Positions 1 through 6,348 of a stretch of 52,194 nt of DNA are shown in pieces. The translations under genes were made by a program, and so were the position numbers. Within the stretch, counting starts at the first letter, position 1. Every line of letters begins with the position of its first letter. The stretch comes from Bacillota bacterium (GTDB lineage: Bacteria > Bacillota > Bacilli > Paenibacillales > NBRC-103111). Under the pieces are notes generated by a model. The model was not told the DNA's origin. It did not search any database and was given only the letters and a program-made list of their open reading frames with translations. The DNA is taken from the NCBI GenBank assembly GCA_023393235.1, contig JAEWMH010000052.1:1-52194 (forward strand), read 5' to 3'.

Positions 1-98
1 AGATCGGGCTGATGAATGGCTCTTATTTCTGCAGGCTTTTCAAAGCCCATATGGGGACCACCCCCTACCAATACCGCAAAAAATGGATCAATCAATAG
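1..98 (+). CDS. AraC-family regulator, C-terminal end only (partial at window edge)
   Basis: The frame opening at base 3 reads about 31 residues and stops with TAG at 96-98. The segment (…GSYFCRLFKAHMGTTPYQYR…) matches the second helix-turn-helix of AraC/XylS DNA-binding domains: an S-Y-F-x-R-L-F-K core followed by G-x-T-P-x-x-Y-R. Everything upstream lies outside the window, so the sensor part, and whether it resembles the membrane AraC proteins at 18771 and 41634, cannot be judged. The assignment to AraC is firm; the regulated target is unknown. Confidence 0.8.
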   Translation, partial: IGLMNGSYFCRLFKAHMGTTPYQYRKKWINQ

Positions 99-173
99 TC
101 GCACAACAGGATTGTTTGACCCTCCCATACATCGGGTAAAAACGCCTATCCCAACATGAGGAGGCGGATGGCC

Positions 174-332
174 ATGGAGCCCGTAAATGACCGCGAAATC
201 AAAGAAACGCGCATTGAAAAAAAGACGGACAACAGCGAAGTCATGTCGACCTTTATCAAGTATGCGGCGTATCTGATTATTTTCTTCGGCGTGTTGTATT
301 TCCTGGTCCGGTATGTGTTCCCTATGTTCTAG
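174..332 (+). CDS. Small single-span membrane protein (52 aa), function unknown
   Basis: A 52-residue frame begins at ATG 174, nine bases after an AGGAGG (159-164). An ATG at 168 lies only three bases after it and is a less likely start. The first 25 residues are charged (MEPVNDREIKETRIEKK…). A strongly hydrophobic stretch follows (YAAYLIIFFGVLYFLV, about residues 31-46), and the protein ends RYVFPMF. This predicts one transmembrane helix with a cytoplasmic N-terminal tail. I do not recognise a named family. A hairpin with a T-run at 378-423 closes the unit, which supports it as an independent transcript. Confidence 0.6.
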   Translation: MEPVNDREIKETRIEKKTDNSEVMSTFIKYAAYLIIFFGVLYFLVRYVFPMF

Positions 333-377
333 GCCGTGTTTGCAAAAGAAGCATAGAGCATATGCATCCGGTGAATC

Positions 378-423
378 AGCGGGGCAGCGGTGTGCAATCC
401 GGCACACCACGGCTCCGCTTTTT
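378..423 (+). terminator. Rho-independent terminator after the small membrane protein
   Basis: A nested hairpin has GGTGTGC pairing with GCACACC inside an AGCGGGGC / GCTCCGCT outer stem (one mismatch) and is followed by TTTTT at 419-423. The T-run is on the plus strand only, so it serves the gene ending at 332 rather than the histidine kinase that ends from the other side at 428. Confidence 0.65.
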
Positions 424-427
424 GCAT

Positions 428-1918
428 TTACGCGGCGGCAGGCAGCGTCATCGAGATAACCGCGCCTCCTTCGGGGCAATTGCCGGCCTCAATCATTCCC
501 CCGCAGCCCTCCACAATCGCCCGGGAGATGGCAAGCCCCAGCCCAGAATCCCCGTCCTTGCCCTTCACGAAACGGTGGAACAGCATAGGCAGCAGCTCCT
601 CCGGAAACCCGCAGCCGTCATCGGAGACAGACAGCCGCACCTCGTCCTCTTCAACATTTACCCGGATCACAATACCCGTCCTTGCATAACGCACGGCATT
701 GGCAGCCACATTCAGAAGCGCCTGCAGCAGCTTATCCCGGTCCGCCCGGATGACGGGAGCACCTCCATCGGGAAGCTCTACCCGTACGGATAACCCGTTG
801 GAGGCCAACATAGGATTGATCCGCTCCACAGCCTCAGCGATCAGCTCCGCCAATGGAACAGGAGACACCCGGAACAGCTCCTCGTCACTGTCCAGCTTGG
901 CCAGCAGCGTCATCTCCATCACCAGTTTTTTCACCCGGGCACATTCGCTGACGATAATATCTAACCCCCGCTCCACCTGCTTGCCTTCAAAAAGCCCGTC
1001 CCGAATTCCCTCCGCATAGCCGGAAATGGACATCAGTGGGGTTTTCAGCTCATGGGAGGCGTTCTGGAAAAATTCCTTTTGCACCCGGATAAACCGGTTC
1101 AGCTCCCCGGCCATTTCGTATATGGCTTTGGCAACAGATCCAATTTCCCCGCCGCCGCGGACCAGCCGCACCTGGGCGAACCGCCTTTCCTTCACCTTCT
1201 CCAGCTCCTCCTTCAACAGCATCAAAGGGCGGATCAGCTTTTTTGTGAAAATAAGGCTGAGCGCAGCCATCACCACTCCTCCTGCGGCGAAAATGACTAG
1301 TAGCCTGCCCAGCAGCTCCTGCTCGATGGCCTTGATGCGGCTCACCGGTGTCAGCAGGGTTAATGTGCCGGTGGGAAGAGCCTCAACCCGTGAAACATAG
1401 GCCGTATCGGTACCGCTCCAGATCTTTTCCAGATTGACGGAGGGGATTAAGGTGGAAGGGGAAACACCCACTGCAGGAGTCAACGGTGCAGCGGATTCCT
1501 CCCATAGGTTGGCGGTAACCACATTGCCCTCCTTGTCGGTCAGAATGGCTTTGACCTCGGAATAAGGGATGCTGATGCTCATGGGAACCCCTGTGGGGCT
1601 GGCATTCCCGGCTACCACAAGGGAAGAGGCGGAAATCCGGAGACTCACATCCTCATCTGCGGAGGAACGGGCAGCCGCTGCAGACGCATCCTGGGTTTGC
1701 ACAGGAAGAGATGAGGCTGGGGAAGCCCCATTCTGAACTCCAGATACGGCAGCCACTCCCAGCTTGGCGGTCATGGCGGCGCCCATGGTTTTGAGGTCCT
1801 CCTTTTGCGCCCCGATAAAATGATCCATCAGCACAAAATGAATGACGGCTCCGGTTACCGACAGCACCAGAATCAGCGATATGGCAAAGGCAAGATTAAT
1901 CTGATAGACCAGCTTCAA
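428..1918 (-). CDS. Sensor histidine kinase (OmpR/EnvZ type)
   Basis: A 496-residue membrane histidine kinase. Two membrane segments (about residues 8-30 and 207-228) enclose an extracytoplasmic domain of roughly 175 residues that contains an Ala/Ser-rich low-complexity stretch. A HAMP-like linker follows, then a HisKA domain with the phospho-acceptor box SHELKTP, and an HATPase_c domain with an N-box (LLNVAANAVRYA), a G1 box (DDGCGFPEE) and a G2 box (GDSGLGLAISRAI). All catalytic boxes are intact. Its start overlaps the end of the response-regulator gene by 23 bp, so the two are translationally coupled and should be partners. The signal is unknown; the extracytoplasmic domain resembles no sensor I can name. 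Confidence 0.93.
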   Translation of the reverse strand: MKLVYQINLAFAISLILVLSVTGAVIHFVLMDHFIGAQKEDLKTMGAAMTAKLGVAAVSGVQNGASPASSLPVQTQDASAAAARSSADEDVSLRISASSLVVAGNASPTGVPMSISIPYSEVKAILTDKEGNVVTANLWEESAAPLTPAVGVSPSTLIPSVNLEKIWSGTDTAYVSRVEALPTGTLTLLTPVSRIKAIEQELLGRLLVIFAAGGVVMAALSLIFTKKLIRPLMLLKEELEKVKERRFAQVRLVRGGGEIGSVAKAIYEMAGELNRFIRVQKEFFQNASHELKTPLMSISGYAEGIRDGLFEGKQVERGLDIIVSECARVKKLVMEMTLLAKLDSDEELFRVSPVPLAELIAEAVERINPMLASNGLSVRVELPDGGAPVIRADRDKLLQALLNVAANAVRYARTGIVIRVNVEEDEVRLSVSDDGCGFPEELLPMLFHRFVKGKDGDSGLGLAISRAIVEGCGGMIEAGNCPEGGAVISMTLPAAA

Positions 1919-2642
1919 GCTGCTCAGCCTCCCCGATGCGGAATCTGTACCCGTGGCCCCACACGGCCTCTATGGGCAGCTCCGGCATTTTTTTGCGCAC
2001 CCGTTTGATCAAATGGTCTACGGCACGGTCACTGCCGAAATAATCGTCGCCCCACACCAGCGTCAGCAGCTCCTCCCGGGTAAACGCCCGGTTGGGATGC
2101 AGAGCCAGCACATGCAGCAGCTCGAATTCCTTCATCGTTAGCTCCACTTCTTGCTGATTCCAAAAGATTCTGCGCTCCTCCGGCAGCACATGCAGAGCGC
2201 CCCAGACCAAACGCTGTGAAGCGGCGGGCTGCCCCCCAGCGGATTGTAAACCGGGGCTGTTCTCTTGCGTTCGGTACCAGCGGTGAAGGAGCCGCTTGAT
2301 CCTTGCCGTAAGCTCCCGGAGGCTGAAGGGTTTGGTCAGGTAATCGTCGCTGCCCAGCTCCAGTCCCAGCACCTTGTCCACCTCGTGGTCCCGGGCGGAG
2401 ATCATGATGATGGGCACCTCGGCCTCCCGGCGGATCAATTGGCAAAAGGCGTAGCCGTCCATACCCGGCAGCATGATGTCCAGCACCCACAGGTCCGGCG
2501 GGTCCCTCCGCCACAGCTCCAAAGCCTCCTCAGCCGAGGCCAGCCCGGCTGTCCGGTATTGCTCCTTCTTCAGGCACGCCTCCACCAGCTCCCGGATATG
2601 GGTATCGTCATCCACAACAGCAATATAAAAAGGACGGTTCAT
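1896..2642 (-). CDS. Response regulator, OmpR/PhoB family
   Basis: The start used is the ATG at 2642 (MNRPFYIAVVDDD…), preceded by GGGAG. The frame stays open 23 codons further upstream, but that extension is not conserved-looking. The receiver domain has the acidic pocket DDD at 11-13, phospho-acceptor D55 (VLDIMLPGMDG) and the conserved lysine in YLTKPF. A C-terminal winged helix ends with the typical GHGYRF wing and carries VWGDDYFGSDRAVDHLIKR. It is the upstream member of a two-gene operon with the kinase. The nearest divergent gene (2801) is the obvious candidate target, but no clear tandem operator was identified. Confidence 0.93.
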   Translation of the reverse strand: MNRPFYIAVVDDDTHIRELVEACLKKEQYRTAGLASAEEALELWRRDPPDLWVLDIMLPGMDGYAFCQLIRREAEVPIIMISARDHEVDKVLGLELGSDDYLTKPFSLRELTARIKRLLHRWYRTQENSPGLQSAGGQPAASQRLVWGALHVLPEERRIFWNQQEVELTMKEFELLHVLALHPNRAFTREELLTLVWGDDYFGSDRAVDHLIKRVRKKMPELPIEAVWGHGYRFRIGEAEQLEAGLSD

Positions 2643-2673
2643 CGTCACAGCTCCCGTTCGTAAGGTTGGTTCC

Positions 2674-2679
2674 ATTATA
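2674..2679 (-). promoter_or_regulatory. Candidate -10 element for the two-component operon
   Basis: Read on the minus strand, a perfect TATAAT lies about 32 bases before the response-regulator start. No good -35 hexamer is visible at 16-18 bp, which would fit activator-dependent or autoregulated expression. Only the -10 match is seen; the rest is inference. Confidence 0.35.
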
Positions 2680-2800
2680 ACAAGCCGCAGGATTGGCGGA
2701 CGGCCTGCCATTGTTTTTCCACAAATTCACCAATCGGATGCCATAGTCCCTCGGTAGACTGGGGATGTTAGACAAACCAGATGAAGGAGATGTTTGAACC

Positions 2801-3472
2801 ATGTCATTACCTATTATTTTGGCCAAAAGTTTGCTGTCCCTCACGCTGTTATCCGCTGTCGCTCCGGCAGGAGGAGGCGGTGCCGGATCTACCGAGGGAG
2901 TGAAGGATAGCGGAGGTGTGTCTGCCGGGAATATTCAAGTGACCCGTGCGGCAGCCGCTTATGACGGGACACAGGTAACGCCGCTTGACCTGGCCGTAAT
3001 TCCCGATCCTCTGGAGCTGGCCAAAACCTACGCCCCGGAAACAGTGGAGGAATGGACCCGCACCTTGGAGCAGTACAAGGAAAAGGTACAGCCCCTAGCG
3101 TACAGCGTTCACCTGGCGTCACCAACAGAGGGGGGAAAGGAAGGGGATGTAACAACGCTCCCGGTGGAAATCGCAATCCGGGCTACGCCGGCGGTGAGAC
3201 TTGATGGGGAAACGGGGGCGGTTCCGGATGAGGCTTCCCCGAAGCCCGTGTCCGTAGAGATCCGGCGGGCTGTGGTGCTGGCGGATGAACAATTGGAGAG
3301 TGCGGATTCTGCCGCCGTTTCCCCTGTGTTGAAGGTATTTCCCCTGGACGAAGGGATTGTGAAGGCCCAAACCGCCGTGGCGAAAGCGCTGGATGCCGGA
3401 GAAAATGGTGAAATCCGCACGGCGCTTCATGATTTGCTGACAGCGTACCAGAATCTTTTGGCAGAGAAATAA
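2801..3472 (+). CDS. Probable exported protein of unknown function (223 aa)
   Basis: Starts at ATG 2801 behind AAGGAGA (2784-2790). A short hydrophobic N-terminus (MSLPIILAKSLLSLTLLSAV) resembles a weak signal peptide and is followed by a Gly-rich linker. No lipobox cysteine is present. The body alternates charged and small residues, with a helical TVEEWTRTLEQYKEK segment near residue 80 and a helical C-terminus ending LLTAYQNLLAEK. I recognise no family. It diverges from the two-component operon over about 160 bp and ends at a strong terminator, so it is a single-gene unit that the neighbouring response regulator may control. Confidence 0.65.
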   Translation: MSLPIILAKSLLSLTLLSAVAPAGGGGAGSTEGVKDSGGVSAGNIQVTRAAAAYDGTQVTPLDLAVIPDPLELAKTYAPETVEEWTRTLEQYKEKVQPLAYSVHLASPTEGGKEGDVTTLPVEIAIRATPAVRLDGETGAVPDEASPKPVSVEIRRAVVLADEQLESADSAAVSPVLKVFPLDEGIVKAQTAVAKALDAGENGEIRTALHDLLTAYQNLLAEK

Positions 3473-3495
3473 TATTCGGTCAGGTTCCACATTGG

Positions 3496-3530
3496 CGCCC
3501 CTTGCTCTTATGGGCAGGGGGCGGTTTTTT
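3496..3530 (+). terminator. Rho-independent terminator after the unknown exported protein
   Basis: A 10-bp stem (CGCCCCTTGC with GCAGGGGGCG, one G-T wobble), an 8-nt loop, and six T residues directly after the stem. Confidence 0.85.
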
Positions 3531-3545
3531 GTTGGCTGGAAGGGG

Positions 3546-3597
3546 TTGACATTCTGATTAAAAATGTCATAATGATTATATCAATATTATGATATTA
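3546..3597 (+). promoter_or_regulatory. SigA-type promoter overlapped by an inverted repeat (candidate NrtR-type operator)
   Basis: TTGACA at 3546-3551 and CATAAT at 3568-3573 are separated by 16 bp, a strong vegetative promoter. The -10 element sits inside the left arm of an inverted repeat: TCATAAT (3567-3573) and ATTATGA (3586-3592), 12 bp apart. Similarity extends outward, as AAT(G/A)TCATAAT on both sides when the right arm is read in reverse. A dimeric repressor bound here would block the promoter. The downstream gene encodes an NrtR-like protein, so autoregulation is the simplest reading; the binding itself is inferred. Confidence 0.6.
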
Positions 3598-3607
3598 AAA
3601 GGATGGA

Positions 3608-4417
3608 ATGAACATGGAACCCCTAAACCATGAAGGAATGGAAGACGAGAATGTGGATGAACATGCCGGCAATTACACCTCCGCCCATTACCGGACACCG
3701 GATGGTGCACCAGCGGATATTGTGATTTTCACCATCTCCTCCCGGGAAAAGGACACGGCCAAAAAAGCTCTGCCCGTGCGGGAGCTGCAGGTGCTGATGA
3801 TCCGCCGGAAAAAATGGCCCCATGAAGGGCAGTGGGCCTTGCCGGGAGGCTTTTGCATGGAGACGGAAAGCATGTACGAATGTGCTCTGCGGGAGCTTCA
3901 TGAGGAAACCGGCGTAGCGGATGTCCATATGGAGTATTTCAATGTGTACAGCAAGCCGGGACGGGACCCGCGGGGCTGGATGATTTCCCATGCGTTTTTT
4001 GCGCTGGTGCAGGAGGAGGCCTTGGCCAACCGGCAGGCGGCTTCCGACGCGGAGGATGTGCGGCTGATCCCGGTCAAGGAGGCGTTGGAGATGGAACTGG
4101 CCTTTGACCACCGGGAGATTCTGGAGGATGCGCTTGGCAAGGTGAAGGAGAAGATGCTGACCACCACCATCGCCCGGGAGTTCCTGCCGGAGGAGTTTAC
4201 CTTAAGCGAGCTGTACCTGGTGATCCAGACGGTGGTGCCGGAGTTTGAGGAGCCTAATTTTATCCGTAAAATCACCTCTACCAAAAGCCGGCAGGGAATT
4301 CTGGAGGAAGCTGTGGATGAGGAGGGCCGTCCCCGTTACTCCAACCGGTATTCCCAGCGGGCGGCTCAGCTCTACCGCTTTACCGAATTGACGCCGCAAT
4401 TGTCTATCTATAGCTAA
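3608..4417 (+). CDS. Nudix hydrolase with C-terminal winged helix, NrtR-type
   Basis: 269 residues. A Nudix domain occupies about residues 35-170 and carries a perfect Nudix box, G-x5-E-x7-REL-x-EE-x-GV, at 81-103. The C-terminal part (about 190-258: FLPEEFTLSELYLVIQ … RAAQLYRF) resembles the winged helix of NrtR regulators, in which a Nudix domain senses ADP-ribose and a wHTH binds DNA. Many NrtR proteins have lost Nudix residues; here the box is complete, so ADP-ribose hydrolysis, sensing, or both are possible. The promoter carries an overlapping dyad and the next gene releases ADP-ribose. A plain ADP-ribose pyrophosphatase without DNA binding is the alternative. Start choice: ATG 3608 or 3614 both fit the AAAAGG upstream. 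Confidence 0.82.
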   Translation: MNMEPLNHEGMEDENVDEHAGNYTSAHYRTPDGAPADIVIFTISSREKDTAKKALPVRELQVLMIRRKKWPHEGQWALPGGFCMETESMYECALRELHEETGVADVHMEYFNVYSKPGRDPRGWMISHAFFALVQEEALANRQAASDAEDVRLIPVKEALEMELAFDHREILEDALGKVKEKMLTTTIAREFLPEEFTLSELYLVIQTVVPEFEEPNFIRKITSTKSRQGILEEAVDEEGRPRYSNRYSQRAAQLYRFTELTPQLSIYS

Positions 4418-4450
4418 GAGACTGCGACGAAATAAAGTACCGCTAATTTT

Positions 4451-4486
4451 TTGACAAAACCCCCGAAACCACGGAGATTTTGTCAA
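4451..4486. promoter_or_regulatory. Long inverted repeat between the Nudix and glycohydrolase genes
   Basis: TTGACAAAA (4451-4459) and TTTTGTCAA (4478-4486) form a perfect 9-bp inverted repeat around an 18-nt centre that contains a small CCG/CGG pair. No T-run follows, so it is not an obvious terminator. It may be an operator or a transcript stem-loop setting the expression ratio of the two genes. Confidence 0.45.
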
Positions 4487-4555
4487 CAAAAGCGGGTGCT
4501 CATTTCCTTGCAGCTCCTGAGTTGGAGGACATAGCACAAAAAGGAGGCGGAAACG

Positions 4556-5515
4556 ATGAGTGAACTGCTGCTGGGCAAAAGCGGAAACCTGCTGGACAAA
4601 ATCAAAGGCGGGCTGTTCGGTGTAGCCGCCGGGGATGCGCTGGGCGGGACGACGGAGTTTATGAGCGCCGCCCAGGTGAAGGCTGCTTACGGTTTTCTGA
4701 CGAAAATCATCGGCGGGGGCGTGTGGGGACTGGCCCCGGGTGAGGTGACGGATGACACCATGATGACCCTCTGCGTGGCGGAGGGGATTCTGGAGAATCC
4801 CGCTGAGCCTATGGGGACAATCGGCCGCCGGTTCCGGGAGTGGTATGCCGGAGGCCCTAAGGATGTGGGCAATATTATCCGGCAAGTGCTGGAGCGGTAT
4901 GAGGGCAACTGGTATGAGGCGGCTTTTGTGGCGCATCTGGATTTGGGGCAAAGTGCGGGTAACGGCTCCCTCATGCGGTGTTTGCCAACTGCATTGGCGT
5001 ATGCCTCTTGGGAGAAGGTAGAAAAGGTTACCCGCCTCCAGTCGCGGATGACCCACTATGATGAACGCTGCGACGAAGCCTGCATCCTGTACAACCGGAT
5101 GGTTTGGCGCCTTTTGCAGGGGGAAGACCTGAAGGGAGTTATCCGGCAGGTGGTGGCCGGGACGGACTACGCCGTTGGCTTGGGTACCGAGCCCATGTGT
5201 TCTCCCAGCGGGTTTGTGGTGGACACCTTCCGCTGGGTGCTGTATCTGCTGCTGGACTCGGCCTCCTTCGCGGAAACCATCCAACGGGCCGCCAATCTGG
5301 GCGGCGATTCGGACACCATCGGCGCCATTGCTGGAGGGTTGGCCGGAGTCTACTACGGATACGCGGCCATTCCCGGAGAGTACCGAGAGGCCATCCTGAT
5401 CAAGGACCGGCTGTCCGCCGTCGCGAAGGCACTGTACCTGCTGCGGCAGGGAGGAGCGGGAGAGGAAGGAGCAGGGACGGGAGCGGATGGAGCGGAGACA
5501 GGAGCGGGGGAGTGA
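4556..5515 (+). CDS. ADP-ribosylglycohydrolase (DraG/ARH family)
   Basis: 319 residues from ATG 4556, nine bases after AAGGAGG. Family motifs are in order: GDALGGTTE (26-34), the metal-binding DDT (66-68), NGSLMR (136-141) and GGDSDTIGAIAG (249-260), whose acidic residues bind the dinuclear Mg site. Such enzymes cleave ADP-ribose from modified proteins or from small ADP-ribosyl compounds. It follows the NrtR-like Nudix gene by 138 bp on the same strand, a sensible pairing because the product of one is the ligand or substrate of the other. The last 23 residues form an odd Gly/Ala/Glu tail encoded by a purine-rich GGAGCGGG-like run (about 5450-5513), beyond the normal fold and probably disordered. 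Confidence 0.9.
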   Translation: MSELLLGKSGNLLDKIKGGLFGVAAGDALGGTTEFMSAAQVKAAYGFLTKIIGGGVWGLAPGEVTDDTMMTLCVAEGILENPAEPMGTIGRRFREWYAGGPKDVGNIIRQVLERYEGNWYEAAFVAHLDLGQSAGNGSLMRCLPTALAYASWEKVEKVTRLQSRMTHYDERCDEACILYNRMVWRLLQGEDLKGVIRQVVAGTDYAVGLGTEPMCSPSGFVVDTFRWVLYLLLDSASFAETIQRAANLGGDSDTIGAIAGGLAGVYYGYAAIPGEYREAILIKDRLSAVAKALYLLRQGGAGEEGAGTGADGAETGAGE

Positions 5516-5779
5516 ATCAAAATGTGATGGCAGCGGCGGATGGAGGTTGGTGTGCTGACGCGCACACCATGCTACCTGCGTTACCGTATCTGATGGACAC
5601 TCTTGTGGCTGATTGCACCCATTGTCTGAAGGACAAACTGCCTGGGATGATTGCACTCGGTAACTAACCCTCGGTAACTAACCACCACTCAATCATGCGC
5701 CAGCTTTACCACTAACGGCTGCCTTCAGTGCATCCCGGCCCCCGACAGCCCAGCGGTTGCCTCCAATGCATCCCGGCTT
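5516..5779. repeat. Gene-free stretch with short degenerate repeats
   Basis: No credible gene. It holds a GGTGTGC/GCGCACACC hairpin near 5550, a perfect tandem duplication of the 14-mer CTCGGTAACTAACC (5656-5669 and 5670-5683), and two imperfect direct copies of a GCCT(T/C)CA(G/A)TGCATCCCGGC segment (about 5721 and 5758), the second ending where the palindromic element begins. It looks like accumulated repeat debris. Confidence 0.6.
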
Positions 5780-5963
5780 CTAACGGACACAGAGGATCTT
5801 ATTCCGCGAAAACAGCTGGTTTTCTAAGACTAACGGACACAGAGGGCGCTATTTGGTGAAAAACCGGGAGAATGGGGCACGAGGCAAGCAAATAGCGGCG
5901 CTCCAGTCCGTTAGAATTTGGGAGGGGCGCTTTCATCGAAATAGCGCCTCTGGTGTCCGTTAG
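5780..5963. repeat. Palindromic four-unit repeat element, family A, copy 1
   Basis: Four related units begin or end with CTAACGGAC / GTCCGTTAG. Forward units start at 5780 and 5830; reverse units end at 5914 and 5963. The best forward unit (5830-5854) reads CTAACGGACACAGAGG then GCGCTATTT. Reverse units begin AAATAGCG (5890 and 5939). The starts are 50 bp apart, the ends 49 bp apart, and the centre is 35 nt. The whole element is therefore an imperfect palindrome of 184 bp that could fold into one long hairpin. It has no transposase and no long frame. Confidence 0.85.
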
Positions 5964-6000
5964 GTACTCACCGTGCCTCCATCGGGGATGGCGCCATGAT

Positions 6001-6185
6001 CTAACGGACACAGGAGACTCTATTTCGCGAAAACATGTCATTTTCTAGGACTAACGGACACAGAGGGCGCTATTTGGTGGAAAAATGGGAGAATGGGGCG
6101 CGAGGCAAGCAAATAGCGGCGCTCCGGTCCGTTAGAATTTGGGAGGGGCGCTTTTCAGCGAAATAGCGCCTCTGGTGTCCGTTAG
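6001..6185. repeat. Palindromic four-unit repeat element, family A, copy 2
   Basis: A second copy of the element at 5780-5963, offset by 221 bp and separated from it by 37 bp. Forward units start at 6001 and 6051; reverse units end at 6135 and 6185. The inner half (from the second forward unit to the last reverse unit) is nearly identical to copy 1. The first forward unit and the piece after it differ more, including at the TATTT end, which shows independent drift or separate insertion. Confidence 0.85.
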
Positions 6186-6235
6186 AATCTGCCGAAGAAA
6201 ACCCGATTCACGAATGCTGCCTGTTCACATGCAAA

Positions 6236-6300
6236 AAACGCCTGCAGACAGGCCAATCCATGCTTGATGCTTGGATTAGGCCGCTGCAGGCGTTTCTTTT
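6236..6300. terminator. Strong bidirectional terminator-like hairpin
   Basis: AAACGCCTGCAG (6236-6247) pairs perfectly with CTGCAGGCGTTT (6284-6295). An inner stem, GGCC..ATCCA with TGGAT..GGCC, extends it. On the minus strand it is followed by TTTTTT and lies about 50 bp past the stop of the giant glucan-synthase-like gene; on the plus strand it is followed by TTTCTTTT. It insulates the repeat region from that gene. Confidence 0.85.
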
Positions 6301-6348
6301 GTTAGCGTCATAGGGGTGTTGGACAGTCTCATGCGGTTTTAACCGCGG

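Noticed and set aside
5540..5570. Terminator after the ADP-ribosylglycohydrolase gene
   Set aside because: The GGTGTGC/GCACACC hairpin has no T-run after it, so I left it as part of the repeat debris.
4202..5656. 484-codon open frame on the minus strand
   Set aside because: It is opposite the Nudix and ADP-ribosylglycohydrolase genes, both of which carry intact motifs.
5780..6185. CRISPR array
   Set aside because: Units are mirrored rather than all in one direction, spacers are not unique between copies, and no cas gene is near.
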